The notes under the pieces: model-generated
The model's input: only the letters and a program-made list of their open reading frames with translations
Told to the model about the DNA's origin: nothing
Database searches by the model: none
Shown: piece by piece, positions 47,901 to 60,014 of the stretch
Position numbering within the stretch: the first letter of the stretch is position 1
How the letters are laid out: each line of letters starts with the position of its first letter
Assembly (NCBI RefSeq): GCF_028640845.1
Contig: NC_080540.1
Span: 227,338,794 to 227,402,793, forward strand
Length of the DNA: 64,000 nucleotides
Direction of reading: 5' to 3'
Source of the DNA: Ahaetulla prasina
Taxonomy: Eukaryota > Chordata > Lepidosauria > Squamata > Colubridae
Made by a program: the position numbers and the translations under genes

Positions 47901-50900
47901 AAAAACCTATGGGATAACAATGTCCATGATTTGGTGAGAATGGTTTTTTTTTTTGTCTTAAAAAGTTTTATTTTGACATTCTTATCCAATAACATATCCA
48001 ATAACATATTTAATGTACCCTCATATACAATTAATCGGATCTGCCTGGTCACCACCCCCTTCCTTTTCCTTTTACTCTCCTTCTTTACCTTCTTCTACTT
48101 TCCATAACCATCCTCCCCCTCTCTTATCTACATCCTCTCCTCTTTCCTCCCTATTCCTTTCTTCTCCCTCTTCCCTCTTCCTTCCTTCCTTTCCTCCTCC
48201 TCCTCTTCTCTTTCCTCCTTCTCTCTTCTACTCCTTCTTTCCTTCATTCTAAAGTAGTAACCAGGCAGGTCCGATCTTACATTAATTATACATCTTCAAT
48301 CATCTTTGTACATTAACTATCAATCCATTTTCTACCCTCCCCTCCCTTCCCTTCCTCCCCACCCCCAGGACTTCCGAGAACCGAGTACAGGGTATAAAAC
48401 TAACAACAAAATTAAAATCTAGCACAAATCATAATCCATAGTCGTTCCTTAAAACCTCCACTCCCCTTCCAAAGACAAAGAAGATACTTTTCTTCCACTC
48501 CATTATATATCAGACCATTCCACTCCTAGAATTCTCCAAAGTTTCCAATTGAGTTAGTGTTTATTCTTGAATAAAGTACGTAGTTTTTAATATCCAACCT
48601 TCATCAATCAATATCAAAACAACGTTCCATCTTCCAATATTCACCAAGGTTTCTTCTAAAATGTCTTTCTTACCTTAGCAATCTCTCAAAAATAGTTCAT
48701 ATTTCCAACTTAGTTTCTTTAATTTTTCTGTCCAACCTTCAGGGTAAGCCATAGTCCATCTTTTCACATCTTTAACATTTATATATACAACAAATAATAT
48801 TACAAATATCCAAAGTGTCAATTGTAATAATTAAAATCTTCACTTTACCTTACTTATGTCAAATAACATTGTTAAAATTACACCTATAACATCCAAAATA
48901 TATCTATTATAACAATTACATTCTAATTAACATTACATCCATCTCTTAAATATAATATTTAATCCAAGTCCCTAAATTTCACTATCTATCCTCCAAAATT
49001 AAACAATATTCCATCTTCCTATTCCTTTATACCTTTAATATATCATATAGTACCCCTAAAACTACACATTCATATCCACAATAAATCATTTACAAACATT
49101 AACCATAATCATATTTAATAAAATTAAACATTCTCCTCCTTCTTCTATCTTACACATTTTCAACCATCTATTCACCATTCAACTTAACATCTGTTAACAA
49201 AGAATTCCCAATCTTTAATACATTAGTATAAAAATCTCGTGCTTTACAAATTGTATTGAGAAAATACTTTTCTTCCTTTATAATTCAGTGTTAAACCTGC
49301 TGGAACCTCCCATCTAAAATATATCTGATGTTTCTTAAGCTCATCCACCAGAAAGGCAAATTCTTTTCTCTTTCTTAACATTTTAGGAGGAATTTCCTTC
49401 ATCATTATTATATCTTGTCCTAATATTTGAAATTTATTTTTATAAAATGCTTGCAAAATTCCATACCTAATCCTCTTATTTGTAAAATAAATAACCACAT
49501 CTCTCGGTAAACACTTCTGCCTTGCCCACCAGGAATTAACACGATAAATTTTTTCAATATTAACTTCAAAATCTTCTGGTTCCATTCCTCTATCTGGGCA
49601 AAGGCCTGAATAAAAATCTCTTTCAAATTTTCCTCTTTAAATTCTCTTAAACCCCTTACCCTTATAGCATATTCCATTAATTTATATTGTAATATAACCC
49701 TTTCTTCCTCTGCCTTATCAGCCTTAACCTGAATATCATCTATTTTATTTTCTAAATTCAAATTAATTTGAACTTCATCTATTTTCCTTTGCAAATCTAA
49801 ATTAATTTGGTTAAATTCATTCAGTCTTTCTTCTGTCTGTGTACTAGATAACAATAATGGAGTAATTGATTCCTTTAATTTTTTCATCTCCTTACTCTGC
49901 TCTTCCACCAAATCTTTAAAATGCAGTATTTCTTTCTCCATTTCATTAAATTTTGATCTATTTCTGAAAGATGAGCCCATAAGCTCCTGTAAAAATTCCT
50001 TAGACTGTCTTTAATATCTTCTTTCAATTTCCGCATCTGAAGTGAAGATATTTCCAATAATTTAGAAGTGGTTAAATCTCTTTGCTTAAAAGCCATTTTT
50101 AAACTAAGTAATATCAAGAAGAAGAAGAAAAAAAAGGGGGGGAATAAAAAGAAAAAACCCAATAAATTTTTCTTCTTAAACACTGTAAAAAAAAAATAAT
50201 AAAAAGAAATAGATTTTTTTAAAAAGAATTCCATTTAGAAAAAAAAATCTTGTTATTTTCTTCTTAGAGGTTCCACACCAGCAATTGTAATCAGCATTTC
50301 CTTAGCTTTCACTTTCAAAAAACAAAACGCCATCTTTCTTCATCTCCACTCTTCAAATAACTTCTCTGTCAGGGAGTTAAAATCATCTTACAAACAAATG
50401 CCAGCCCTCCTGCTTTCGATTCTTCCGTGTTGACAATTTATCAGTAATCCTCTTCAGTCACGGAGATGGACGCCATGCTTTGCTCTGCTTTTGCAGAGGC
50501 GTTCTGGACTCTGGAGCTTTTTTTGAACTATCGAAGGAGTGTTCCCATCAAACCACCAGAAATCATTCTGGGGCTTTTCTTGGGGGCTCAAACTTCAGTT
50601 CAAATGCTCATCTCCCCCTCTTTGCCCGAGGGCAGAGATTTACGAGCTGTTGACAGAAGATTAGCACTGTCTAAACAGCTCTCACAGAATCACAAAGAAC
50701 GGGGGGACTGAAATCGCCGCCATTAACACAGCGGAGCCAAACCGGAAGCCGGTGAGAATGGTTTTTAATGGAAGATGATGGATAAAAACATAAGGTCCAA
50801 CGGAAGAGGCATGATTTGGATTTAATCTATAAAGAAATAATACCTAGGAAGTGCTTTCTGTGGCTGCCATCACGCTTACTTATATGATTATGTTTTAAAT

Positions 50901-53900
50901 TGATTTTTATTTTATCTTATTAGCTATCCAGAGTTACTGTTTTTAAGATGGGTGGCCATTGACTGAAATAATGACAATGAAAACAGTAATAGCAATAATC
51001 CCACCAAATTATTCTCTTGGCAAAGCACTTTAGCATCTAACAACCAAGGAGAAAGTCTGGTTAGGCTTCAAAGTGGATTCCTAAAAACTTTTTAAAATGG
51101 CCTCCCTCCCCCTCCCTCCATGTTGAACAGAAAGCACCCCTCCTCACCTTAGCTCTTTGGAAAAATAGGCGAAAACATCCTCGGGGATCCACATTACAGC
51201 TCTTGGCCATTTCTATAATGAACTGCATCACTACAGCTTGATGAGCTACTTGTTCCATTAGAGCTCCTTTCTATAAAAAAACAATTCAAACAATCTGTAA
51301 GAAACAATCAGCATACAAGTAGTCCTCAAACTTATGTCTACATTGGTGCCAGAACATCTGTGATTCAATAAATGGTCATTCAATGGGCCATGCCTGATGT
51401 TATGACCTTTTTTTTACTACCATTGTTAAACAAGTCAATGTGGTCATTAAATGAAGCCTTTAAGTTTCCCCTATTGACTTTGCTTGGCAGAAGATCTCAA
51501 ATGATGATTATGTGAATCTGAGATAATGCAACCATTGTAAACACATGCTGGTCATCAAGCCTCTAATTCTGATTATGTGACTGACTGCTGGGATGCTGAA
51601 ATGGCTGTGTAAGGACCAATTGTCATATTTTTCAGCAGCTTTATAACTTCAGTCACTAAGTAAATATGTACATTGAGGACTACTTGTACCACATTTGCAA
51701 GCTAGTAAAGCAACAATTCAAGAAGCCCATATTAAGTGGATCAAACTAAGTTATGCTCTAGAAAGCACTCCCCTTGATAATCAAAATATATTAGTTAACT
51801 GCCAAGAAAGTGTGATGTGAAATACAGGATTCCTGTTGTAATTCGTCCTCCCTCCTCTCCTCAGCTGGGCCCCTCCCGTCTCCAAACAGGCCTGTTATCA
51901 GACTCCGAGTCTGATAATGAAGATGAACGGCCTGTCATGCCACATGCCCGGAGAAGATTCCAGGAGTGAACAAACAAGCCCGATAACCCTCACTCCTACG
52001 GCGTGTGTTCCTTTGGCTCAGCCGTCAGAGCAAGAAGGCAGCCAGATGCTGGAATTACTCGGCCCTACTCCCTCTGACCCCTCCCTTTCCCAGAAGCTGC
52101 CAGCAGATCTAGAGTGGGAGGACCCTCGCTTCCGGAGAGCTGAGAGGCGACGCCAGCAGAAGGAGGGGTGGGGCAGGCCTGGATAAATGCTGAGTCATGG
52201 AGCCACACCGCACAGCCTATATAAAGGACCTGCTTGGCATTCCAACCTTGAGTCAAGCAAAGTCTTATCGAGTTTGCTGATACCGGACCCTATCACTGAA
52301 GTCACAACTTGGATTCCTGCCTGCCCTGATAAACCTCGAAGGGACTTGGCAAGCTGCAGAGGCTTCGTTGCCAAGTTTGCCACGGACTTCCTTGACTCGT
52401 TCATCAGAGTGGGGGGTGGGACACGACAATTCCTATAATTCTTAGAATTATAAGAATTCAATAGTTTTTAGTTTTACAAATAGTACTTGAAGATGTCCAT
52501 ACAATATTAGCTCACAGTATGTTTATAGAAAGACATGCTATAACTACACAGATCCATATGTAAATGTAATACTATAGATAAATCAATATTTCCAAATAAC
52601 TTGCTGTACAGAAGTAGCTCAGTCTGATTCTGAAAATACATTAGACAATAGAATTATTATGACTGCAGTCATTAGTTTGCAGTTCAGAATAAAAAAATGT
52701 TCAAGGCTGATGCTTAATAAAAAGGGCCATTCAAAGCGTTTGGCTGAATGTTGTAACAATGGCCAATTATTAATGTAAACCAAACACTACCTTTCAAAAT
52801 GTACAAATCTGTGGTTAAAAATCAATCTAGCAATGTTACAGAGTAAATGATTTTGAGATTTCAGTTTAAAAATTAATTGCATTATCCATCCAGAAACTAA
52901 TTATTTATATAGAGATTATGTACAGTTGATGTGAGCTATTACTAAATAAATGACTTCAGAATTTGACTTTTATATAATTACTGGTTTTATGAAGATTTAG
53001 TCAACAAGTAAGAAATCATCTTAAACATGTGATAAACCATTGCAGAATATCTAATTCTCCGTGCTAAAATGAAATACAATTTTCCACTATGTTAGGAAGT
53101 TAAAATATTTAAGTCCAGAAGAAAATATGACACTGAAATTAGTAAATTTTCCAAATATGGACAACCTCAATGCAATTCAGGGTAAATAGAAAAACATCTT
53201 TGATCCAATTACAACATTGAAACACTGAAATTATACCTGTTCTGCTTCTAGATGAAAACACCATAAAAGGAGATATTTTGCTGTTTCTTCACAGACAAGA
53301 TATGGGTGATCAGAGAGAAATCTCTGACTATCAAACCATCTGCTCAACATTCCTGAAAAACAATGAGATGCAACAAATAGTCTCCCTAAAACTGAAAAAA
53401 TACTTGGTTATAACTGAGTCCCATTTATGCTAGACAGGAATAAATTAGGCATTTTGGTACTACCACCCATCCCATAGCAATGAGAAATTAATATTTTGTT
53501 TAGTTCAGTTACTCAGAAACAGTGTATCTCAAGGAGCCTACTATGGATTTTAGGCAAAATATTTCACTTGTTAAACTAGAAATAACATTATTACTGTACA
53601 TGTAGGTCATGAAATGATTCATAAGGAAAAAACTTACCAAAATGTCTTATTTTCTCCTCATGTTTTTGCATGAATGATTTAGATGCATCTTCCTCGGTTT
53701 CTTTCCGGTTCTTCTGATTAATAAAACTCTGGCAAACAAAATATGCAATATACTAAAACGTCACATCTGACAGTTGTTAATTAATCATTGCTTACCGTAT
53801 TTTTCAGAGTATAAGACGCACCTTTTTACCCCCAAAAAGAGGGTGAAAATCTGGGTGCGTCCTATACTCTGAATGTAGTCCCACCCACCCACTGGCCCCC

Positions 53901-55428
53901 ACCTTTTGGACATTTTCGGGTAGTTCCAGGCAGCCGAGATCTGGGTCGGGCCACAGCCTGAGGAACAAACCTCTTTGGGACAGTTGGGGGGGTGGGGGGA
54001 ATCTGCCCGGCAGCTTTGGTGAACAAGGCGGGCCCCACGGTTTGCAGCTGGTCACCCCTCTGGCTGCCAAGCGGGCAATTCAGGCCGCACAATGGTTGCA
54101 ATGACTTCACTCCCCAGCAATGTGAGGAGCCACTGCTGCCGCCACCGCCTAAGCCCTCTACACGGCCAGGAGCCAATCCAAGCGGGAGCCCCTAAAGTGA
54201 AACATGCCTCCTTTCCAGCCACCACTGCCCATTGGCCCGATTCCCCAATGCAATTCTCAGAGCCGTGTTTCAGGTGGCGGCCAGTTCCCCTGCAATGTGC
54301 AGTGCTTAGATCTGGCCTACGGGACCACTATGGAAACAACAAAGGACCAGCCCACAGTGCCTCTGCCAGTGAAAACAGAGCTCGGGAGGGTGGCATGCAG
54401 CCCTCCTGAGCTCCGTTTTCACTGGCAGAGGGTTTCAGGAGGCTGTTGCAACCAAAAACAGAGCTCGGGAGCCCGTTTTCGCTGGCAGAGTGCTCAGGCC
54501 ACTACAGGCCCATGAGTGATGTTGAGCTGGCCACGGCCCCCCTGCCCCCGAGGTCAAACACAACCCTGATGTGACCCTCAATGAAATCAAGTTTGACACC
54601 CCTGAGTTAGACCAACTGCACAATACTGCTGTCAATAGTATCAAAGCAGGAAGTGGAGAAAAATGGAATTTTGGTTTCAAAGGATTCATATATCTTGCTG
54701 ATTTGGAATCAAGCTTTTCCCTCTAGAATATATTCTTCCTACTCTTTTTTTTTTTTTTTTTTTTTTGCAGAGTTGAAGAGAAGATCCAGTAAATCTTCTG
54801 GCTACTAGGAAGGCATTCTAGTTTTGCAATAAAGCATTATTAAAGAATCCAACTGTGGAAGCAAGCCTAAATTTAAATACTTTCGATTGCTAATGCCAAC
54901 AGAAATAAGCCATGTTAACCACTGTAATTCATATATTCCTCTCATGTATCGTAATGTTTTGCTTCAGACCTCAAATTAGCATAGTAGTGCTCTACTATTA
55001 CCATACTTATAGGATTCAGAAGAAACAAACTTTAGCGACCCAATTCTATGAAGACTTTAGGGATACCTGAAGTTGTTACTTCAGAAACTCAGAAACAAAG
55101 AAAACCTGAATACGTATTTTTTTATACAATCTGGATCATTCTATACCTTGTTAAATACCTCTTTGCTAACAAAATCCATATTCCATAAATTCTGTCTCTC
55201 TTTCTGTCTTAATACTTCCTCCTTCCGCCGCCATTCTTCTTCTCTCCATCTCAATTCATCAATTTCTGTCTGTGCTTTGGCATGTTCTTGGTCCAGCGAT
55301 TCTGAATTGTGTAATGCTAAGCTTCCAAGTTTTTGCTGGGCTTCTGCTAAATTCCATTTGCATTCCACAGAACTCTTTACAAATTCTTTTTGCTGTTGGC
55401 AAGCCAGTTCGATTCCATCATTATAGGT
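44906..55428 (-). CDS. CDC37L1: CDC37L1 spliced coding region, exons 2-7 (exon 1 outside window)
   Basis: Six exons on the minus strand (55428-55147, 53728-53638, 53352-53237, 51270-51148, 46364-46206, 44992-44906) join in phase to 285 residues plus stop. They match vertebrate CDC37-like 1 (HARC), about 337 residues in human, from just after the acidic N-terminal exon to the conserved C-terminal KMMDTV. In the family, CDC37L1 is a cytosolic co-chaperone that binds Hsp90 and Hsp70. Exon 2 is charged and coiled-coil-like; exons 3-5 carry the CDC37 middle-type helical domain (SDHPYLVCEETAKYL, CNVDPRGCFRLFFQ). The C-terminal region (exons 6-7) is more diverged and somewhat shorter. It lies tail-to-tail with AK3. 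Confidence 0.95.
44993..46205 (-). other. CDC37L1 intron 6
   Basis: 1.2 kb. Only short direct repeats (ATTACTTCATGT three times at about 45480, AACTACTCTTTTAAA near 45520) and an AAAT run (about 45990) are seen. Confidence 0.5.
46206..46364 (-). CDS. CDC37L1: CDC37L1 exon 6
   Basis: Acceptor TTGACAG, donor GTAGCT; 53 codons in phase. Conserved GYSEAFKNELEAFKSRVR opens the exon, followed by a diverged Gln/Asn-rich stretch. A second AG four bases downstream (AG|ACAG|GGG) is possible but would break the phase. Confidence 0.92.
46969..47034 (+). mobile_element. CR1 3' terminus fragment
   Basis: CAGGGCTGGACTAGAAGACC, TCCAAGGTCCATTCCAACTC, TGTTATTCTGTTATTC: the canonical CR1 end with its short terminal repeats. 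Confidence 0.7.
47949..50750 (-). mobile_element. HAL1-like (ORF2-less) L1-related retrotransposon, copy A
   Basis: A 2.8 kb minus-strand insertion bounded by an exact 16 bp duplication GGTGAGAATGGTTTTT (47933-47948 and 50751-50766) with a poly(A) tail. Order: GC-rich 5' UTR (50750-50097), an L1-type ORF1 (50096-49244, two frameshifts), then 1.3 kb of AT-rich 3' region with a purine-rich block (minus strand of 48050-48250). No endonuclease or reverse transcriptase is present. Sense to CDC37L1. Confidence 0.8.
49244..50096 (-). pseudogene. L1-type ORF1 (nucleic-acid chaperone), frameshifted
   Basis: Starts MAFKQRDLTTSKLLEISSLQ at 50096. A frameshift near 49985 and another near 49590 divide about 284 codons into three frames. 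The middle part is a charged coiled coil (EMEKEILHFKDLVEEQSKE) with AIRVRGLREFKEENLKEIF opening the RRM-like domain. The last part has CLPRDVVIYFTNKRIRYGIL and a C-terminal IYFRWEVPAGLTLNYKGRK, the L1 ORF1p C-terminal domain pattern. It ends at 49244. The nearest family is L1 ORF1p (Transposase_22-like) by recalled motifs. Confidence 0.82.
51148..51270 (-). CDS. CDC37L1: CDC37L1 exon 5
   Basis: Acceptor TTTTTTATAG, donor GTGAGG; 41 codons in phase, KGALMEQVAHQAVVMQFIIE, then CNVDPRGCFRLFFQRAK, almost identical to mammalian CDC37L1. Confidence 0.95.
51316..51686 (+). mobile_element. Mariner-like MITE
   Basis: Ends CAAGTAGTCCTCAAACTTATG and GTACATTGAGGACTACTTG, flanked by TA (51314-51315, 51687-51688). 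Confidence 0.65.
51834..52428 (+). mobile_element. Solo LTR with exact 5 bp duplication
   Basis: A 595 bp TG...CA block from TGTTGTAATTCG to GGGACACGACA. Duplication attcc (51829-51833, 52429-52433) is identical. TATA box CCTATATAAAGGACC at about 52216-52230. Same family as 22259-22827, in opposite orientation. Antisense to CDC37L1. Confidence 0.82.
53237..53352 (-). CDS. CDC37L1: CDC37L1 exon 4
   Basis: Acceptor GTTTTTCAG, donor GTATAA; completes a Gly and encodes MLSRWFDSQRFLSDHPYLVC through FHLEAEQ, the most conserved part of the family. Confidence 0.95.
53353..53637 (-). other. CDC37L1 intron 3
   Basis: 285 bp, no repeats seen. Confidence 0.6.
53638..53728 (-). CDS. CDC37L1: CDC37L1 exon 3
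   Basis: Acceptor GTTTGCCAG, donor GTAAGT; encodes SFINQKNRKETEEDASKSFM through EKIRHF plus one base, colinear with mammalian CDC37L1. Confidence 0.95.
53795..53890 (+). mobile_element. DNA-transposon terminus (ACCGTATTTTTCAGAG type)
   Basis: ACCGTATTTTTCAGAGTATA, AGACGCACC and the mirrored GGGTGCGTCCTATACTCTG form the typical folded end of a DNA element common in reptiles. The far end is absent. Confidence 0.5.
54080..54609 (-). mobile_element. hAT-like element (CAGGGGTG end), minus orientation
   Basis: Ends AATGAAATCAAGTTTGACA and CCCCTG at about 54609, the complement of the end at 20886. The shared interior includes the AAAACAGAGCTCGGGA region, here in two copies (about 54374 and 54457). 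Confidence 0.5.
55147..55428 (-). CDS. CDC37L1: CDC37L1 exon 2
   Basis: Acceptor TTAATTTGCAG, donor GTATAG; 94 codons in phase 0, starting TYNDGIELACQQQKEFVKSS and ending SKEVFNK. Rich in Glu/Lys/Gln and coiled-coil-like. LAEAQQKLGSLALHNSESLD is a near-invariant block. Confidence 0.95.
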
Positions 55429-56899
55429 CTGCAAATTAACGTCTCCATTATTATTTGGAAATAGGACAGGCAAAATTACATGAAACTTGGGGATAAATGA
55501 ACCAATTTTTAAGATTTCTTAAGAAATTGCATATGAAACAGTTACATGGTATGAATGAGTGAGATGGATGTGCTTCAATTGATCCTGCCTCTGGCCATTC
55601 TGTGTGTGTGTGTATGTTTGTGTGTGTCAGAGGGGGGGAGGAATATACACACTGACACTATGATCAGATTTTATTACTTCAGTAGTGAATCTGAATGTCT
55701 CACTAAATGTACTTATTTACAATGCACATATGCTAATAACGGTACCATGTTACATTTTATCACATAATTAATGTCAATATAATAAATACTTTTGAACTTG
55801 TAGAATGATAGTCAGCAAAGGTTAAAATTTACTTCGTTTCCTTAAATCATTTGGCAAACTGAACTTATTCCACACAGGTTATCTTTGTTGAGAGGAAGGA
55901 ATTATAACAATGTTCATTAAAAATATATAATCAAGGACTTCATACTCCATCTCATTTTAATACATATACTTGAACTATTTCTAAGTACAAGACAGCTAAA
56001 GACATAAAAATTAGTTCCTAGACATGAGTGAAAAAAGCTTAAATTGTCCTTAGGCTGTGTTAATAATAGTATTTTTCCCCTTATTCCAAAGATATCGGTA
56101 CAATCTATAGAATTTGTTGGGCGTTAGCATTACTTTGAACGGAAATCAGATTACTTCAATGACTTGAAACAGAGACAATAGAGGCACAGAGATTGCCAAT
56201 GGAGACAGCATATTTCACATCAATATAATTTTCCACCAATTCAAGAGAGACGGACTAACACTTAAAAGCAGCAGTAGGAAAGACCCTTGAATCACAATTG
56301 TGGCTTACTGTACTTACAACAAAGTTCAACAGGACTACCTTCTAATTGTGAAAATTAGATTACAGCCCTTAGAAGCAAATTTTCACTTATCTGAGCATAG
56401 CTCCAGCACAAATAAATACAGGTAGTTCTCAATTTACAACAATTCATTTAGTGACTGTTCAAAGTTACAATGGCACTGAAAAAAGTGACTTATGACCATT
56501 TTTCATACTTGCAACTGCTGCAGTGTTCCCATAATCACATAATCAAAATTCAGGGGACTTCCGCTGGCAACGCAGGCTTCGCGGACGTTCCTTTGGGATC
56601 GTCTGCCCTGGGTTTCGTCAAACCGTCCCTGACAGCGTAAATGGGCTGTCAAACGGTTTGGAATTCTCTCCCCCGGTTGAAGGGGGAGGGAAGAGGGGTC
56701 AGGTTTTGGGTAGAGCTCCCCGGGATCCCCTGGAATTTAACCAGGGGATCGAAGGGTGAGAGCTCCCCTTTAGCCTGACGAAACTCCGTGCCCAGGGTGC
56801 TTCTGTTTATACAGAACGAGAAGCCGCGACCATCTCTGTGTCAAGATTTATTCCTAAAAGAGAATTCAACACAGACAGAACAGAGCAGGAGGACTAGCA

Positions 56900-57600
56900 A
56901 GAATTTGCAAGTAATAAATCTTAACTTCAGTTCTTAAATAGCTTTCCTTTGAATTAACTTTCAACTTGAGTGGATCTAAAATGGCGTTTGCAATATACAA
57001 AGGAAAGCGAAACTATAAAGAAGAGCATAACAAGCTATTTTTTTTAAAATGGAATGAACAAGAACTGTTAATGATTTTTTCTCCTTTTACCTTTTCTTTA
57101 TCACAATGTTTAAGAAGAAAAGTTTATTGATTTTTTTTAGATTTTACAGTTTATGAATGGCTCTTAAGCAAACAGAACTAACTATTAAAATCTTGCAAAC
57201 TTCTTCATTTCAAATATGGAATTTTTTCCTTTATTTTTTTTTTAATAGAGAATTTGCAAGTAATAAATCTTAACTTCAGTTCTTAAATAGCTTTCCTTTG
57301 AACTAACTTTCAACTTGAGTGGATCTAAAATGGCGTTTGCAATATACAAAGGAAAGCGAAATTATAAAGAAGAAGAGCATAACAAGCTATTTTTTAAAAT
57401 GGAATGAACAAGAATTGTTAATGATTTTTTTCTCCTTTTACCTTTTTCTTTATTACAATGTTTAAGAAGAAAAGTTTATTGGAATTTTTTTTTCTCTTTT
57501 TGGTAGATTTTACAGTTTAGGAATGATTCTTAAGCAAACAGAGCTAATTATTAAAATCTTGCAAACTTCTTCATTTCAAGTATGGATTTTTTTTTTTTAT
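56900..57600 (+). repeat. Tandem duplication (about 345 bp x 2) of 5' UTR and ORF1 start in copy B
   Basis: GAATTTGCAAGTAATAAATC at 56904 and 57249, then AATGGCGTTTGCAATATAC in both, then GTTTAAGAAGAAAAGTTTATT in both. Few differences. Confidence 0.85.
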
Positions 57601-57769
57601 TATTATTATTACTTTTTGTTTTGTTTTTTAATAGGAACTTTTGGAGGCTTATCTTTTCTTAATAAGTTTTTAAACAAGAGATTTTTACACCAATATATTA
57701 AAGACTGGAAAGTCTTTATTGCTAGATGTTAAGTTGATTGATGAGCAGATGGTGGAAAAAGTGTAAGAA

Positions 57770-59230
57770 AATGTGTAAGGAAATGTGTAAGATAGAAGAC
57801 AAGGGGAAGGAGAATGCTTAAGATGTGATTTTGATGGTACTTTCTTTTTTTAACATATATATATAGGGTTTAATTTTTACAACTGACTTATTTTGGGTAT
57901 ATCATTATTTGATATATGTGAGGTATAAAGGAATGGGAAGATGGAATATTGTTTAACCCTTGGAGGATAGAAAAATTTATGGATGTAATGTTGGTATCTG
58001 GCTAAATAGAATCTAATTGTTATAATTGATATATTTTGGATATAAGTTATAATCTTAATAATGTTATTTGATAGATGTAAGGTAAATTGAAGAAATATTA
58101 ATATTTGCAATGTTATTTGATTTATGTAAGTGATATTTTTGGAGATTGAAAATGTGTAAGGAAATGTGTAAGATAGAAGACAAGGGGAAGGAGAATGCTT
58201 AAGATGTGATTTTGATGGTATTTATTTTTTTTTAATATATATATAGGGTTTAATTTTTACAACTGACTTATTTTGGGTATATCATTATTTGATATATGTG
58301 AGGTATAAAGGAATGGGAAGATGGAATATTGTTTAACCCTTGGAGGATAGAAAAATTTATGGATGTAATGTTGGTATCTGGTTAAATAGAATTTAATTGT
58401 TATAATTGATATATTTTGGATATAAGTTATAATCTTAATAATGTTATTTGATAGATGTAAGGTAAATTGAAGGAATATTAATATTTGCAATGTTATTTGA
58501 TTTATGTAAGTGATATTTTGGAGATTGAAAATGTAAGGAAATGTAAGATAGAAGACAAGGGAAGGAGAATGCTTAAGATGTGATTTTGATGGTATTTTTT
58601 TTTCTTTAATATATATATATAGGGTCTAATTTTTATAACTGACATATTTTAGGTATATCACTATTTGATATATGTGAGGTATAAAGGAATGGGAAGATGG
58701 AATATTGTTTAACCCTTGGAGGATAGAAAAATTTATGGATGTAATGTTGGTATCTGGTTAAATAGAATTTGTTATAATTGATATATTTTGGATATAAGTT
58801 ATAATTTTAATAATGTTATTTGATAGATGTAAGGTAAATTGAAGAAATATTAATATTTGCAATGTTATTTGATTTATGTAAGTGATATTTTGGAGATTGA
58901 AAATGTGTAAGGAAATGTAAGATAGAAGACAAGGGGAAGGAGAATGCTTAAGATGTGATTTTGATGGTATATATATTTTTTAATATATATATATAGGGTT
59001 TAATTTTATAACTGACATATTTTAGGTATATCACTATTTGATATATGTGAGGTATAAAGGAATGGGAAGATGGAATATTGTTTAACCCTTGGAGGATAGA
59101 AAAATTTATGGATGTAATGTTGGTATCTGGTTAAATAGAATTTGTTATAATTGATATATTTTGGTTATAAGTTATAATTTTAATAATGTTATCTGACAGA
59201 TGTATGAAATATTAATATTAGCAATGATAT
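57770..59230 (+). repeat. Four tandem units of about 375 bp in the copy B 3' region
   Basis: Units start near 57770, 58149, 58529 and 58901 with ATGTGTAAGGAAATG. Each has GAGAATGCTTAAGATGTG, an ATATATATAGGG run and GGAATGGGAAGATGGAATAT. Copy A contains one equivalent unit (minus strand, about 48830-49150). The last unit is incomplete. Confidence 0.85.
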
Positions 59231-59803
59231 TTGATTTATGTAAGTGATATTAAAGATATGAGAAGATAGAATATTGTTTACTTTTGGAGATTGGATAAAA
59301 ATTTAAGAATTTAAGCTGGAAATATGAATTATATTTGGGATACTGTTTAAGGAAGAAAGGTATATTATAGAAGAATTTCTGATGAATACTGGAAGATGGA
59401 ATATCGTTTTGGTCTTGATCGATGAAGATTGGAGATATATTTGGTCTTAATTGATGAAGATATTTTATTGATGAACTGGAAATACTAATTTAATTGGAAG
59501 ATTCTGAAGATTTTAGGAGTGGAATGGACTGATATATAATGGACTGGAAGAAGAATGTACTTTTCTGTTTTTGGAAGGGGAGTTAAGGTCTTAGAGAGAG
59601 GAGTGACTATGGATTTGACTTATGTTGTATTTTAATTTATGATTGTTAATTTTATACCCTGTACTCTGTTCTGGGAAGTCTCGGGGGGTGGGAGGGGGGA
59701 AGGGGAGAGGGGGAGATGAAGGAACAATGTAAAGGAATGATTGAAGATATGTAATTAAGAAATAGAAATAATTTGAAATGAAAGCGGGCTGCTCAGCTGC
59801 CAT

Positions 59804-60014
59804 TTCAGAAGGAATGAAGAGGAGAGGAGGAGTGAAGGAAGAAAGTAGGTAGGGAAGAGAGAGGTAGAAAAGGGGGAAAGGAGAGGAAGAAGAAAGGGGA
59901 AAGAGAGAGGGTTAGAAAGGGTGGAAGAGAAGAGTAGGGAAAGAGGAGAGGATGTAGAAAAGTGAAGGAGAGGAAGGATGAAGAAAGTAGAAGAAAGTAG
60001 AGAAGGGAGGAGGA
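59804..60014 (+). repeat. Purine-rich block in copy B 3' end
   Basis: GGAGAGGAGGAGTGAAGGAAG through GGGAGGAGG. Corresponds to the pyrimidine block at 48050-48250 in copy A. It is the probable substrate for the unequal exchange that built the macrosatellite. Confidence 0.75.

Larger units (their letters stand above)
46365..51147 (-). other. CDC37L1 intron 5, overview
   Basis: 4.8 kb, more than half of it the HAL1-like insertion. 47035-47932 and 50767-51147 show nothing recognisable. Confidence 0.6.
51271..53236 (-). other. CDC37L1 intron 4, overview
   Basis: 2 kb with a MITE and a solo LTR (listed). 52434-53236 shows nothing recognisable. Confidence 0.6.
53729..55146 (-). other. CDC37L1 intron 2, overview
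   Basis: Contains a DNA-transposon terminus, a hAT-like fragment and a 23-base T run (about 54746-54767). 54610-54745 and 54768-55146 are otherwise unremarkable. Confidence 0.55.

Noticed and set aside
49420..49980. A host coiled-coil gene
   Set aside because: Motifs and the surrounding target duplication and poly(A) show it is the middle frame of an L1-type ORF1.
56554..56830. CDC37L1 exon 1 or its CpG-rich promoter
   Set aside because: The GC-rich block is the 5' part of a plus-strand retrotransposon directly following its target duplication; no acidic N-terminal peptide with a donor site is seen on the minus strand.
57877..58490. Two near-identical 77-codon minus-strand frames as a gene family
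   Set aside because: They are the complement of adjacent tandem units in the retrotransposon 3' region.
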